NCBI RefSeq assembly: GCF_001612825.1
Contig: NZ_BDBE01000012.1
Span: 172,040-236,039, forward strand
DNA length: 64,000 nt
From: Nocardia caishijiensis NBRC 108228
GTDB lineage: Bacteria; Actinomycetota; Actinomycetes; Mycobacteriales; Mycobacteriaceae
Reading direction: 5' to 3'
Below, one piece after another: positions 10,301 to 18,577 of this stretch. Below the pieces are notes generated by a model. That model had not been told where the DNA came from, ran no database searches, and was given only the letters and a program-made list of their open reading frames with translations. The translations under genes were made by a program, and so were the position numbers. The first letter of the stretch is position 1. Every line of letters begins with the position of its first letter.

Positions 10301-11569
10301 CGGCACGGATGCCGGCAGCGGCACTCGGCCGAGCAGATGCGCGAGCCCGACTACGAGCGGCAACCGGATCAGCGGCTCCAGCTTGTGCACGTTGCGCAGC
10401 GGCGCACCACCGGAGTCCAGGAAGATCCGCACCGATTCCGCGAACGGCCCGCCGAGCGTGCCGACATACCCGGCGCAGATCCCTGCCAATCCCACGCACA
10501 GGATCAGCACGAACCGCCCGCGATACGGCATCGACGATCGCGCGAGCCCCGCCATTCCCGCCGCCGCGAGCAGCCCGGTGGCGAGCACCGCGGCGGGCTG
10601 GGTCACCAGCACGGCGCCCGCGATGCGCTCGGGCGACACGAACGGTGTCCAGCTGTCGGTACCGCGCAACACCTCGCTCAGCGCCGCCCACTGCGTGGTC
10701 ACGCCCGAGGACTCGATGTAGTCGAGGAACGGCGGACTCACCTTCCCGAGCAGCAGCAGCGGCACCACCCACCAGAACGTGGCGAGCACGAGCAACGGAA
10801 TCCACGCCCGCGTGAACCGCCACCACCGCCGATTCGGCCGGTAGGAGGCCCACCACAGCGCGGCGGGCAGGAACGCGGCCACTGTCGCGACAGCGTTGAC
10901 GGACCCCATCAACGCCAGCGCGAACGCGCTACCGGCGGGCGAGAGCATCCCGCCGCGGGCTCTTTCCGGTGCCGCGCCGGACCTGCTGCGCAGCGCCACC
11001 CCGAGCGCGGCGGGCGCGAGCAGCACCCACGGCGCCAGCATCATCGGCAGCGTCTCCGAGGAGATCGACCCGAGCGTGGTGAGCACCCGTGGCGACAACG
11101 CGAACGCGATACCCGCGATCACCCGCGACCCACGCGCCCCGATCCCGAGCGTTTCGCACAGCTTGACGACGCCCCAGAACCCGGCGAGCAGCAGCAGCGC
11201 CCACCAGACGCGCTGGGTCACCCAGGCGGGCACATGCAGCAGATGACCTGCGGAGAAGAAGGCGCCGTGCGGGAAGAAATAGCCGTAGGCCTGATTCTGC
11301 ACCTGGCCCATGGGTGCCTGGCTGCTCCACAGGTGCGCGGCGCGCGCGAGGAAGCCGAGGGGATTCTGGGCGAGGTCGTATTTGGTGTCGGCGACGGTGA
11401 GGCCGGGCGCCTGCGCGAAGGTCAGGACGAAGGCGGCTACGACCGAGCCGACGAACCAGCGCCAGCCCAGTGGCGCCTTGTTCAGGTGCCCCGAGGGGCG
11501 CGACGCACGGGCCTGCGCGTCAGCGGCTGCCGTATTCAGGAGCGTTGAGCAGCGAGGAGTCCTTGTCAC
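7271..11569 (-). CDS. aftD: Alpha-(1->3)-arabinofuranosyltransferase AftD (DUF3367)
   Basis: The product is 1,432 residues, the usual size for AftD. The N-terminal half is a GT-C membrane domain. After the first helix comes LTVADTKYDLAQNPLGFLAR with the conserved acidic DTK motif, then QNQAYGYFFPHGAFF, which is near-invariant in AftD proteins. A long periplasmic region follows, containing a discoidin/carbohydrate-binding-like module around residues 760-880 (LGQWLRLDLDKPI, then WVMITAARTETGTRGGQFG). The C-terminus returns to several membrane helices. AftD uses decaprenyl-phospho-arabinose to build arabinan of arabinogalactan/lipoarabinomannan at the outer face of the membrane. ATG 11569 starts inside the 3' end of the preceding DUF2613 gene, so the two are translationally linked, as Rv0236A and Rv0236c are in mycobacteria. 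Confidence 0.92.
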   Translation of the reverse strand: MTRTPRCSTLLNTAAADAQARASRPSGHLNKAPLGWRWFVGSVVAAFVLTFAQAPGLTVADTKYDLAQNPLGFLARAAHLWSSQAPMGQVQNQAYGYFFPHGAFFSAGHLLHVPAWVTQRVWWALLLLAGFWGVVKLCETLGIGARGSRVIAGIAFALSPRVLTTLGSISSETLPMMLAPWVLLAPAALGVALRSRSGAAPERARGGMLSPAGSAFALALMGSVNAVATVAAFLPAALWWASYRPNRRWWRFTRAWIPLLVLATFWWVVPLLLLGKVSPPFLDYIESSGVTTQWAALSEVLRGTDSWTPFVSPERIAGAVLVTQPAAVLATGLLAAAGMAGLARSSMPYRGRFVLILCVGLAGICAGYVGTLGGPFAESVRIFLDSGGAPLRNVHKLEPLIRLPLVVGLAHLLGRVPLPASVPMPVWRNAFAHPERDRLVAVAALVLAALTLATSLAWTGRLAPRGAYDRVPAYWTDTARWLADNAADTRALVVPGAPFGSQIWGLTRDEPLQALASTPWAVRDSVPLNPPGTIRAMDSVQRLIADGRPSAGLATTLADQGIGILVLRNDLDPETSRSTRPMLAHQAVEGSPGLRKVAEFGAPIGPRADDAGLVVDNDLLPSYPAIEIYRVDPTPPGTPTPVRSGTGAPESIPGAYTVGLDSVPVVRGGPEVLERVRRDGASGPVLLEADAARAGLPTEPVLLTDTPMDRESDFGRVDNHNSAVRAPDDARRTHNLVPDYPVEGTELVRGQWSGAEVTSSSSAADATQIGGAAPGSSTAAAVDGDPSTAWISNGAESALGQWLRLDLDKPITSGSLQFTTTAAALGDPVKWVEVRTPRGTVSARITEPGAPVTVALPAGRTEWVMITAARTETGTRGGQFGISELTLDDYSVRDAPVRVDIRHRVVLPDVPTGTTVTGWDLGQEFPGRSACFDGPLRVHCSKGLGLPAEEPGVFGRTLSVPEPMRVSTDLTVRTRPGPALEALLTDPTRPVARGKADVADLRGAAFAATDGDPRTTWTAPEATVRGLAGAKPTLVLELPEPALVTGLDVTTALGGLPATATSVLVNLGNGPQLRELPERDHGEPARISLHPTVTDRVEISIQGWNEVLDRTALGFVLTQPAGLAEVEVLGPEYPAHAPGDRLVTIGCEAGPVIAIGGRAVHTTVTATADELRSGAPVSARPCESDAADIELLPGKPDLAVVPTELFTVDRIRLPRTDLAAARSSAPAHGTTHEGPSAPAADPTKARLLVLPLSTNVGWEAHTADGQLLKPVVVDGWQQAWLVPAGTSGEITVSFPDDRWYRLAIFGGLLLLIPLVLLAIPRRRPLPDLGPAPTTWGTRPVAALGLTAAVAVVSGPFGVACTVVAMACGHFRSAVTSRVLPWVAGVGTLVSVAALSTGTWRSGTTYMGGSIWAQAPAVIAVVAVGVAALPRRR

Positions 11570-11690
11570 CGCTGCGGTCGATCGAGGGAGCCGTGTTCTG
11601 CTGCACCGCTGCCGTGATGGCGAAGACGGCGATCGCGCTCAGCAGGGCGCCGCCGACCGCGCTGGCAACAGCCGGAACAGCAAACTTCAT
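11520..11690 (-). CDS. DUF2613 small membrane/secreted protein (Rv0236A-like)
   Basis: The 56-residue protein begins MKFAVPAVASAVGGALLSAIAV and has one hydrophobic helix (about residues 4-27), followed by a short polar tail with N-T-A-P-S and E-Y-G. This is the DUF2613 pattern: a tiny single-span protein always beside aftD in mycolata. Its end overlaps the aftD start by 50 bp in another frame, which fits co-translation and a structural or regulatory partnership with AftD. The ATG at 11690 gives the family N-terminus; a start 12 bases upstream adds only four residues. Confidence 0.85.
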   Translation of the reverse strand: MKFAVPAVASAVGGALLSAIAVFAITAAVQQNTAPSIDRSGDKDSSLLNAPEYGSR

Positions 11691-11757
11691 CGCGCACTCC
11701 AATACGTCGACGTCGGGGCCTGTCTGGTGGCCAACCTAGCAGGTGTGGGCCGCGAGG

Positions 11758-12981
11758 TCAGCGTTCGGGCAGTTCGCAACGCAGGGCAGCGAGCAGGGTG
11801 CGGAATTTGGCGGTGGTCTCGGCCAGTTCCTCGGCCGGATCGGAGTCGGCGACGATCCCGCCACCCGCGCTCGCCCGCAGGACGCGCCGGTCCGCCGACA
11901 GTTCCCCGCCCCGGATGGCGACCACCCATTCACCGTCGCCGTGACTGTCGCACCAGCCCACCGCCCCGCCGTAGAAACCGCGCCGTTCGTCGGCGGTGAC
12001 GGCGTCGAGCGCCGCGGCGAAGGGGGTGCCGTTCACGGCGGGCGTCGGGTGCAGCAGCAGCGCCAGGTCGAGCGCGGTGGTCGACGGGTCACGCAATACC
12101 CCGCTGATGGGGGTGGCGAGGTGCCAGACCTGTTCGGTGCTCAGCAGTTCGGGCCGCTCGGGGATGTGCAGTTCCGCGCACACGGGCCCGAGCTGCTGCC
12201 GGATCCACTCGATGACGAATCCGTGTTCGTCGTTGTTCTTACTGCTGGACAACAATTTACGGGCCTGTGCCGCATCCGCCTCCGCGTCGGGCAGTCGCGG
12301 CAACGTGCCCGCGAGTGGATGCAGACTCACGCGATCGCCGTGGCGCGTCACCAGTACCTCGGGCGTGGCGCCGAGCAGTGTCTGCCCCGCTCGGCCCGCC
12401 GCCGACAGGTCGACCGCGTACACGTTGGCGGTGGGATGCCTGGTCAGCAGATACCCCGCGAGCGCCTCGGGATCGAGCTGATCGGCGGCTTCGACGACGA
12501 CGCTGCGCGCGGCGACCACCTTGCGCAACTCGTCGGCCGGATCGGCGAGCCGTTCGACCAGCTTCTGGACCCGTATCACATGCTCTGCCGCACTGGGTGA
12601 TTCGGCCACAACGCGCAGCTGCGGCAACGGTGGCAGCGCAGCCGGACGCCACGCTCCGGCCGTGTGCACAGCCTTCTCAGGCCGCCAGAGCGCGGCGGGT
12701 TCGCGGGGATCGAACGGCAATGCACCGACCACCAACTCGGGCGCCTCGTCGGGCTGTCCGCTCGGGTCGAGCTCGTCGCCCGTACTGAGTTCTCCGCTCG
12801 TACCGGGCTGTGCGGGCAAGCCGACCACCGACTCGGATCGTTCACCCGCACCCGCACCCGCACCCGCACCCGCGCGCCACGCGCGCAGCGCCGCGACCGC
12901 CGCCGGGGGGTCCGCGAAGTTCGTGCGCACCCCGTCGGCGCGCAACACCGAGTCGGGTCGGGCCAACAGGAATCCGCTCAT
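11758..12981 (-). CDS. Isochorismate synthase (chorismate-binding enzyme)
   Basis: About 407 residues from ATG 12981 (MSGFLLARP). The C-terminal 270 residues form the chorismate-binding fold. Visible motifs are the Lys in ELRKVVAARS, LLGATPEVLV, HPLAGTLPR, SSKNNDEHGFV, LHPTPAVNGTP and RRGFYGGAVGW...VAIRGGEL. This is the order found in MenF/EntC/DhbC isochorismate synthases rather than anthranilate synthases. The product would convert chorismate to isochorismate, feeding salicylate/dihydroxybenzoate siderophores or menaquinone; no other pathway gene is adjacent, so the destination is open. The N-terminal region carries a low-complexity Ala-Gly run (about residues 37-46) and a Ser/Glu/Pro-rich linker. 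The gene and the universal stress protein gene interrupt the mycobacterial Rv0236A-lpqI spacing. Confidence 0.85.
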   Translation of the reverse strand: MSGFLLARPDSVLRADGVRTNFADPPAAVAALRAWRAGAGAGAGAGERSESVVGLPAQPGTSGELSTGDELDPSGQPDEAPELVVGALPFDPREPAALWRPEKAVHTAGAWRPAALPPLPQLRVVAESPSAAEHVIRVQKLVERLADPADELRKVVAARSVVVEAADQLDPEALAGYLLTRHPTANVYAVDLSAAGRAGQTLLGATPEVLVTRHGDRVSLHPLAGTLPRLPDAEADAAQARKLLSSSKNNDEHGFVIEWIRQQLGPVCAELHIPERPELLSTEQVWHLATPISGVLRDPSTTALDLALLLHPTPAVNGTPFAAALDAVTADERRGFYGGAVGWCDSHGDGEWVVAIRGGELSADRRVLRASAGGGIVADSDPAEELAETTAKFRTLLAALRCELPER

Positions 12982-13038
12982 AGTGGTTCGACCATAACGC
13001 CGGGTACCCACCGCCGAACCACGAGAGCGACGCAACTC

Positions 13039-13506
13039 TCAGTGCTCGGGCGGCACCAGGAACACCGGCCGGTGCCCGTGCTTGAGCACCGCCTCGGCCA
13101 CACTGCTGTGCAATAGTGCACGCAACCCGGTATTACCCCGTGTACCTGCGACGATGATGTCAACATCGAGCTCGTCGGCACAGTCCACGATGGCGTTCCA
13201 GATGGTTGTCGTGCACTCGACGGTTCGGGCCTCGGCATCGATACCCGCCTGCTTGGCCAGCTGCACGCCCTCGGCATTGATCTTGCGGGCATCGGTGTAG
13301 GCGATGTCCTCGATCTCCTCGTCGGGCACCCATTCCGGTTGCATCACCCCGGCGAGCCCGGAGATGCGCGCGGCCTGGCGGACCATCGGTTCCCAGGCGG
13401 TGAGCAGAATGGCGCGTTCGGCGGCGAGGAACCGGCCCGCGTACTGCACGGCGCGCTTGGCGTGTTCGGAACCGTCGTAGGCGATGAGCATCCGATCGCA
13501 CGGCAT
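13039..13506 (-). CDS. Universal stress protein (UspA family)
   Basis: A 155-residue single-domain Usp. It starts MPCDRMLIAYDGSEHAKRAV (strand 1 and the ATP-binding Asp) and ends with VDIIVAGTRGNTGLRALLHSS followed by AEAVLKHGHRPVFLVP. The G-x2-G-x9-G-(S/T) nucleotide-binding loop is recognisable as GTRGNTGLRALLHSS, so ATP binding is plausible. AGGAGG lies just upstream of ATG 13506, and the much longer upstream reading frame is antisense to the lpqI-like gene. The stop is 58 bp before the isochorismate synthase start, so the two may be co-transcribed. Confidence 0.92.
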   Translation of the reverse strand: MPCDRMLIAYDGSEHAKRAVQYAGRFLAAERAILLTAWEPMVRQAARISGLAGVMQPEWVPDEEIEDIAYTDARKINAEGVQLAKQAGIDAEARTVECTTTIWNAIVDCADELDVDIIVAGTRGNTGLRALLHSSVAEAVLKHGHRPVFLVPPEH

Positions 13507-13611
13507 GACGACCTCCTGCGCAGGGTCTTTCCCCCAGGTTACCCGGCTATTTGCCGCTTGAACCCAACCTGACGAGGGCATCGGTTCGGGTCCGGGTCTA
13601 CCGTGGAGTGC

Positions 13612-14781
13612 ATGCGGAAATCGCCTGTGGTCGTGTTCGCAGTTGTCGCCGCCGTCGCCACCGCGTGCTCGGGAGGGTCGTCGACCGAGACGACCACCGC
13701 CGCGAGCAGCGGCGCGGCGGCGTCCTCGTCGGAGAACGGTGCGCCGGTCGCCACCACCGCGCCCCAAAAACCTTGCGGTGCCGATTATCTCGGCACTTTC
13801 TCGCAGCGTGAGAAGCTGGCCCAGCTGCTCACCGTCGGCATCACCGGCGCCGACGACGCCTCGAATGTGGTGACCACCGAGCAGGTCGGCGGCATCTTCG
13901 TCGGTAGCTGGACCGATCCGGGCCTGCTCGATCGCGCCCAGCTCGACGCGGTGAAAGCCCTCGCCAAGGCACCTCTGATGGTGACGATCGACGAGGAGGG
14001 CGGGCGGGTGTCCCGCGCGTCGGCCGTGATCGGTGAGGCGCCCTCGGCCCGGGTGGTCGCCCGGACCCAGACCCCCGAGCAGTACTACCAGAACACGCTC
14101 ACCCGGTCGAAGGCGTTGAAGGACCTCGGCATCACGGTCGACTTCGCACCCGACACCGATGTGAGCTCCCAGCCCGACAACAGCGTCATCGGCGACCGCT
14201 CCTACAGCGACGACCCGCAGGTGGTCACCGAATACGCCGACGCCTACATCCGCGCCTCCAACGAGGTTGGGCTCGGCTCGGTCATCAAGCATTTCCCCGG
14301 TCACGGCTCCGGTTCCGGCGATTCGCACACCGGCGCGGTGCGTACGCCGCCGATCGATGAGCTGAAGAACAAGGATCTGATCCCGTTCCGCAATCTGGTG
14401 AACTCCGGGGCCGCCGTGATGGTCGGCCACCTCGACGTGCCCGGCCTCACCGAACCCGACACCCCGGCCAGTATCAGCCCGGCCGTGATGTCGCTGCTGC
14501 GCGAGGGCACCGGTTACGGCGCCGCGCCGTTCAACGGCCCGATCTTCACCGACGATCTGGGTGGCATGGCCGCCATCACCGACCGCATGACGATCGCCGA
14601 AGCCGTCGAGGCCGCGCTCGTCGCGGGGGCCGACAACGCGCTCTGGATCACCACCGATGCGGTGCCGCAGGTACTCGACCGCTTGGAGCAGTCGGTGTCG
14701 AGTGGCAAACTGCCCGCTGATCGAGTCGATGCGTCGGTGCTGCGGATGGCCCGCTACAAGGGTGTCGCACTGGGCTGCTGA
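13612..14781 (+). CDS. lpqI: Lipoprotein beta-N-acetylglucosaminidase, GH3 family (LpqI/NagZ-like)
   Basis: About 389 residues. The N-terminus MRKSPVVVFAVVAAVATAC is a lipoprotein signal with Cys at residue 19, followed by a Ser/Thr/Ala-rich linker. The GH3 domain shows TIDEEGGRVSR (substrate Arg region), IKHFPGHGSGSGDSHTG (the KHFPGHG signature and the D-x-H acid/base dyad of NagZ-type enzymes) and IFTDDLGGMAAI with the nucleophile Asp. The enzyme would remove N-acetylglucosamine from peptidoglycan fragments at the cell surface, in wall recycling. ATG 13612 was chosen over an in-frame GTG three codons upstream, as it gives the clean lipoprotein signal. It is followed after 85 bp by the TetR gene, the same order as Rv0237-Rv0238. 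Confidence 0.9.
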   Translation: MRKSPVVVFAVVAAVATACSGGSSTETTTAASSGAAASSSENGAPVATTAPQKPCGADYLGTFSQREKLAQLLTVGITGADDASNVVTTEQVGGIFVGSWTDPGLLDRAQLDAVKALAKAPLMVTIDEEGGRVSRASAVIGEAPSARVVARTQTPEQYYQNTLTRSKALKDLGITVDFAPDTDVSSQPDNSVIGDRSYSDDPQVVTEYADAYIRASNEVGLGSVIKHFPGHGSGSGDSHTGAVRTPPIDELKNKDLIPFRNLVNSGAAVMVGHLDVPGLTEPDTPASISPAVMSLLREGTGYGAAPFNGPIFTDDLGGMAAITDRMTIAEAVEAALVAGADNALWITTDAVPQVLDRLEQSVSSGKLPADRVDASVLRMARYKGVALGC

Positions 14782-14820
14782 GCGCCGTGGCGACTGTGCG
14801 GCAAATGGGCACGGGTGGAA

Positions 14821-14859
14821 CTTACCTTGCAGTAAGATGGAGTTTCACCCTGCGGTAGG
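14821..14859 (+). promoter_or_regulatory. Two palindromic operators before the TetR gene
   Basis: The first 16-mer at 14821-14836 has perfect CTTAC and GTAAG arms around a 6-bp spacer. The second at 14844-14859 (TTCAC and GTAGG arms, spacer CCTGCG) is a weaker copy, 23 bp further on. Both lie within 46 bp of the TetR start, which suggests autoregulation. The same pattern is found before fadA2/fabG4, fadE5 and etfD. Confidence 0.65.
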
Positions 14860-14866
14860 AGAGTGG

Positions 14867-15463
14867 ATGGCAGGCGGGACGAAGCGGCTTCCCCGGGCGG
14901 TTCGCGAGCAGCAGATGCTCGATGCCGCCGTCGAGGTATTCGCGCGCAAGGGCTTCCACGACACATCGATGGACGCGATCGCCGCCGAGGCGAAGATCTC
15001 CAAACCCATGCTCTACCTGTATTACGGCTCCAAGGACGAACTCTTCCGCGCCTGCATCCAGCGCGAGGGTCTGCGGCTGATCGAGGCCGTGGCGCCTGCG
15101 GGCAATCCCAAACTCACCCCGCACGAACAGGTGCGTACGGCGCTCGAGGGCTTCCTGGATTTCGTCGACCGCAACCGTCAGTCCTGGCAGGTGCTCTACC
15201 GGCAGGCAATCGGTCAGCAAGCATTCGCCTCCGAGATCGAGAACGCCCGCGAGCGCGTCATCGAACTCACCGCCAAGCTGCTGGAATCCAGCGCCAAGCA
15301 CGCCGAGCCCGGCACCAATTTCGAAGTCGTCGCCGCCGCTGTGATCGGCGCCGGGGAGGCCATCGCCGACCGCGTCGCCGGTGGCCGCATCGAGGTGGCC
15401 GAGGCGGTCGATCTGCTCGATGATCTGGCCTGGCGTGGTCTGGCGGGACGCAAACCCGAGTAG
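14867..15463 (+). CDS. TetR-family repressor, probable regulator of fatty-acid oxidation genes (Rv0238-like)
   Basis: A 198-residue TetR protein. The HTH is in residues 8-55: REQQMLDAAVEVFARKGFHD, then MDAIAAEAKISKPMLYLYYG and KDELFRACIQ. The ligand domain is all-helical with an aromatic-rich segment (SWQVLYRQAIGQQAF), compatible with a long acyl ligand. ATG 14867 has GGAGAG just upstream. Palindromes overlap the region immediately before it. The same palindrome occurs before genes of acyl-CoA dehydrogenation, thiolysis, ketoreduction and electron transfer, so I infer a repressor of beta-oxidation relieved by acyl-CoA. A TetR regulator of fatty-acid catabolism named FdmR has been described in Mycobacterium marinum; whether this is its orthologue cannot be decided from the sequence alone. 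Confidence 0.85.
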   Translation: MAGGTKRLPRAVREQQMLDAAVEVFARKGFHDTSMDAIAAEAKISKPMLYLYYGSKDELFRACIQREGLRLIEAVAPAGNPKLTPHEQVRTALEGFLDFVDRNRQSWQVLYRQAIGQQAFASEIENARERVIELTAKLLESSAKHAEPGTNFEVVAAAVIGAGEAIADRVAGGRIEVAEAVDLLDDLAWRGLAGRKPE

Positions 15464-15531
15464 CGGTTGCCCCGGCCGGTGCGACCTGCGATCGTGCTTG
15501 TCGGAAAGTTCGTGATCGACGGGGGTGCCAG

Positions 15532-16722
15532 TTGTTCGGAGTGTTGAAGCCGTGCGCGCACGGTGCGGCGAAGTACGGCATCGATCCGGACCAGTGGCAG
15601 GCGCACATGTGCGGGCTGTGCCTCGGCCTGCGCGACGGCCACGGTCAGCTGGCCCGCGCGGCGACCAACACCGACGCGATCGTGCTCAGTGTGCTCACCG
15701 AGGCGCAGGCGGGCGCGGCCGGGCGCACGAACGCCGCGCCCTGCCCGTTGCGCGGCATGCGCCGGGCATCGGTGGTCGCGGCCGACGCGCCGGGTGTGCG
15801 GCTGGCAGCTACCGCATCACTGCTGCTGGGAGCAGCCAAGATTCGCGACCACGCCGACGACGGTGACGCGGTAGCGTTGGCGCGCGGGCCGATGCGCAAG
15901 GTCGCCGATTCCTGGGCGACTCGCGCACAACGCCAGGCCGACAGTATCGGCCTCGACGTCGGCCCGTTGCTGTCGGCGATCGCCATGCAGTCCGCTCTCG
16001 AAAAGCGCGCGGTGGCAAGCTGTCTCGCCGAACGGCCACCGGCACAACTCGTCGACGTCATCACCTTGGACGACCTCACCGGCCCCACCCAACTGTGCGC
16101 GGCCACCCTGTTCGGCCACACCGCCACCCTGGCGGGCAGGCCGGAAAACGTTGCCGCCCTTGCGGAGATCGGCCGCCACGTCGGCCGCATCGCCCACCTG
16201 GCCGACGCGATCGAAGACCTGGAACGCGACCGCGCCCGTGGCCGCTTCAATCCCCTCGACGCCACCGGCACCGATATGCCGCGCGCTTACGAACTGGTCC
16301 GCGAGAGCGAGGCGAGCATCCGCCGGGCGGCGGCCGAAGCCGAACTCGACCAGGTACCGACGGTGCGCTGGGCCCTGCTCGACCCGCTGGCGGCACTGCT
16401 GCGTAATCTGGGTCGTGGCCTCGGCCTGCTCACCGGCCATGTCTGCCGCGTCTCCGCCAATCACGAGCCCTATCAGTTTCCGTCCGCACCGGAGCAGAAG
16501 CCGACCGCCCCCGGCCCGTTCCGGGCGATCGGCCAGATCTGCGGCGTCTACTGCACCGGCGCGGCGTGCTGCGTCGACCACAACAGTCCCTGCGACGGCA
16601 GGCGCAAGAAGGCCTGGCGCAAGAAATGCAAGGACTGCTGCGAGGCCTGCGAGTGCTGCGGTAACTGCGGCGAGTGCGGCAAATGCTGCGGCGACGGTTG
16701 CTGTTGCGACTGCAACTGCTAG
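15532..16722 (+). CDS. DUF5685 protein with a Cys-rich C-terminal tail
   Basis: A 396-residue protein starting at TTG 15532 (LFGVLKPC, read with Met). The N-terminus has MCGLCLGLRDGHG, the C-x-x-C motif shared by DUF5685 proteins. The middle is mostly helical with repeated His/Asp/Glu. The C-terminal 60 residues are exceptional: Cys at 337, 341, 346, 347 and 354, then 15 Cys among the last 31 residues (366-396), mostly as CC, CxC and CxxC with Gly, Asp, Glu and Lys between. This is metallothionein-like and suggests metal or cluster binding, or disulfide chemistry. There is no signal peptide. DUF5685 has no settled function. The gene lies 68 bp after the TetR gene and may be read from the same promoter; it is convergent with the VanW gene. 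Confidence 0.75.
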   Translation: MFGVLKPCAHGAAKYGIDPDQWQAHMCGLCLGLRDGHGQLARAATNTDAIVLSVLTEAQAGAAGRTNAAPCPLRGMRRASVVAADAPGVRLAATASLLLGAAKIRDHADDGDAVALARGPMRKVADSWATRAQRQADSIGLDVGPLLSAIAMQSALEKRAVASCLAERPPAQLVDVITLDDLTGPTQLCAATLFGHTATLAGRPENVAALAEIGRHVGRIAHLADAIEDLERDRARGRFNPLDATGTDMPRAYELVRESEASIRRAAAEAELDQVPTVRWALLDPLAALLRNLGRGLGLLTGHVCRVSANHEPYQFPSAPEQKPTAPGPFRAIGQICGVYCTGAACCVDHNSPCDGRRKKAWRKKCKDCCEACECCGNCGECGKCCGDGCCCDCNC

Positions 16723-16729
16723 GAAACCC

Positions 16730-18577
16730 TCACTCGCACTTCACGATCGGGATCGGATCGTACTTCACCGTCCGTGTGTGCCGCGAGATCTGCTGCCCCG
16801 TCTTGCGATCGGTGATCACCCGGGTGTCGGAGATGGTGAACCCGGGCGCGCCCTCGGAGGCGATGCAGTCCTTGCCCTTGGGCAGGGTGATCTCGGTCGG
16901 TTCGGTCGGCTTGCTCTTCTCGCCCGTGATCGACTCCACGTCGACGGTTTTCGTCCCCCAGAGCCGCACGGTGATGTCGGACCCGGTGGCGACGGCCTGG
17001 ATGAACACGCCGTGCTCGGAGTTGTTGCGGAAGGCCAGATCGATGGCGCCGTCGAACACCGTCGCCTCGCGCGCGGCGGGGTAGCGCGAGATGTAGTAGC
17101 TGTGCTCGGTGTGCCCGGCGTCTTCCATCCCGGCGAAGTAGGCGGCGTTGTACAGCGTGGTGGCGAACTGGCTGATGCCGCCGCCGACCGCCGTGCTCGG
17201 CCTGCCCTTGTCGATGATGCCGGACTCGACATACCCCTCGGCGGCGGTACGCGGGCCGGTGAAACCGTTGAGCGAGAACGTATCTCCCGGCTTCACGACG
17301 GCACCGTTCACCTTGGTGGCCACCGTCCGGATGTTCACCCCGGACGGGCCGCTGAACCCACCGGTGGTGAATTCGCCGATCATCTCGTTGATGCCGAGTT
17401 TCTCGGCGGCCTCGGTGGTGAGCTTCGGCTCGATTCGCTGGTACACGGCGTCGAAGGCTCGCTCGCCCGGCTGCGTGAGCAGTGCGGGCAGCTTCTCCAG
17501 TGTCTTCGCCCAGTCGACCTTTTCGCCGACCACGGCCGGGACGACCGTCGGCTTCCCGGCGCCGACGGTGAAGGTGGCGTCCTTCGGTTCGGTCTCGGTG
17601 GTCACCACCTGGGGCGCCAGCAGGGCGATGGCGGCCTCGTTGTCGATGCGCGGGGCGAGCCCGCCCTGGCCGTCGGACGCGAAACTCAGTACGCTCGCGA
17701 TCTGCTCGGGCGACAGCGTCGCCCGGGAATCCTTGGCCACCAACGTGATCGGGGCGGCTACGGCGGGCGTGGCGATATCGCGCAGCGCCGCCTGCACCGC
17801 CTCGGCACGCACCTCGACCGGCGCCGCGACGACGGGCAGGTCGAGCAGGCTCACCTCGGCCCAGCGCTCGGTGATGGTGCTGCGCGCACCGTCGATGTCG
17901 AGCACCCGGCCCGGTACCGGCGGCACCGCGACGGGTGTGCCGTTCTCGAAGCGCACGGTGCCTTCGACGGTGGGGTTGTCGTGGGCGCGGAACGTGCTCA
18001 GCTGCTGATCGAGCGCCGCGCTGTCAACGGTGCTGGACACGGGGACGTCGCGCGTCCCGAAGAGCGAGACGAACCGACCGACCGGGTTCAGCGGCTGACC
18101 GCCGACCTCCTCCCAGGTGGCGTCCCAGTCGATGCCGAGACCGGCGGCCGAGGGCACCATGCTGGCTTGTACGTCGCCGATGCGCACGGGGAGCGGCTGG
18201 TCGACGCGCGGGCCGAGCTCGCTGCGCAGCTTGGCGTCGGCCTCGCCCTGGTCCATGCCGCCGACCTCCACACCGGCGATGACGACACCGCGCGGCACCT
18301 CGCCCACGTTCAGCGCTAAGTCGGCCAGATAGGCGGCGGTACCGACCGCGAAGACGGCGCCGACGGCGATCCCGATCCGCTTGACCAGTAGCTGGTCGCC
18401 CGGCGGGGTCGGCTGGGGCGCCTGCGGGCGGTGGCCACGGGCGATGGTGCTGATGGGCTGGGTGGGCAGGGCGGTGGTGTCGGCATCGAAAGTGCGATTT
18501 GCTTCGAGCAGCTTGCGTAGTCCGACCTCGCCCCGCCCTCGGTCCGCCGGTCGTCCGGCGGTCGACTCGCTGGGCAC
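16730..18577 (-). CDS. VanW family protein with peptidoglycan-binding domains, membrane-anchored
   Basis: A 615-residue protein. Residues 1-65 are cytoplasmic and Pro/Thr-rich. A membrane helix follows (about 67-88), then VPRGVVIAGVEVGGMDQGEA, which opens the first peptidoglycan-binding (PG_binding_4-type) domain. A second such repeat lies around 300-380. The VanW domain (about 400-540) has GEFTTGGFSGPSGVNI, VKPGDTFSLNGFTGPRTAA and GGGISQFATTLYNAAYFAGM, then HTEHSYYISRYPAAREA and DLAFRNN. VanW proteins occur in glycopeptide-resistance clusters and widely in Gram-positive envelopes, with unknown chemistry; no vanA/vanH-type genes are nearby, so resistance is not implied. The start GTG 18577 has GGAAGGA upstream. 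Confidence 0.9.
   Translation of the reverse strand: MPSESTAGRPADRGRGEVGLRKLLEANRTFDADTTALPTQPISTIARGHRPQAPQPTPPGDQLLVKRIGIAVGAVFAVGTAAYLADLALNVGEVPRGVVIAGVEVGGMDQGEADAKLRSELGPRVDQPLPVRIGDVQASMVPSAAGLGIDWDATWEEVGGQPLNPVGRFVSLFGTRDVPVSSTVDSAALDQQLSTFRAHDNPTVEGTVRFENGTPVAVPPVPGRVLDIDGARSTITERWAEVSLLDLPVVAAPVEVRAEAVQAALRDIATPAVAAPITLVAKDSRATLSPEQIASVLSFASDGQGGLAPRIDNEAAIALLAPQVVTTETEPKDATFTVGAGKPTVVPAVVGEKVDWAKTLEKLPALLTQPGERAFDAVYQRIEPKLTTEAAEKLGINEMIGEFTTGGFSGPSGVNIRTVATKVNGAVVKPGDTFSLNGFTGPRTAAEGYVESGIIDKGRPSTAVGGGISQFATTLYNAAYFAGMEDAGHTEHSYYISRYPAAREATVFDGAIDLAFRNNSEHGVFIQAVATGSDITVRLWGTKTVDVESITGEKSKPTEPTEITLPKGKDCIASEGAPGFTISDTRVITDRKTGQQISRHTRTVKYDPIPIVKCE

Noticed and set aside
16151..18319. 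722-codon plus-strand frame opposite the VanW gene and DUF5685 end
   Set aside because: Arg/Ser/Ala-rich shadow; both genes on the proper frames have clear families.
16730..18577. VanW as a sign of glycopeptide resistance
   Set aside because: No vanH, vanA or vanX genes lie nearby; VanW proteins are widespread in actinobacterial envelopes.
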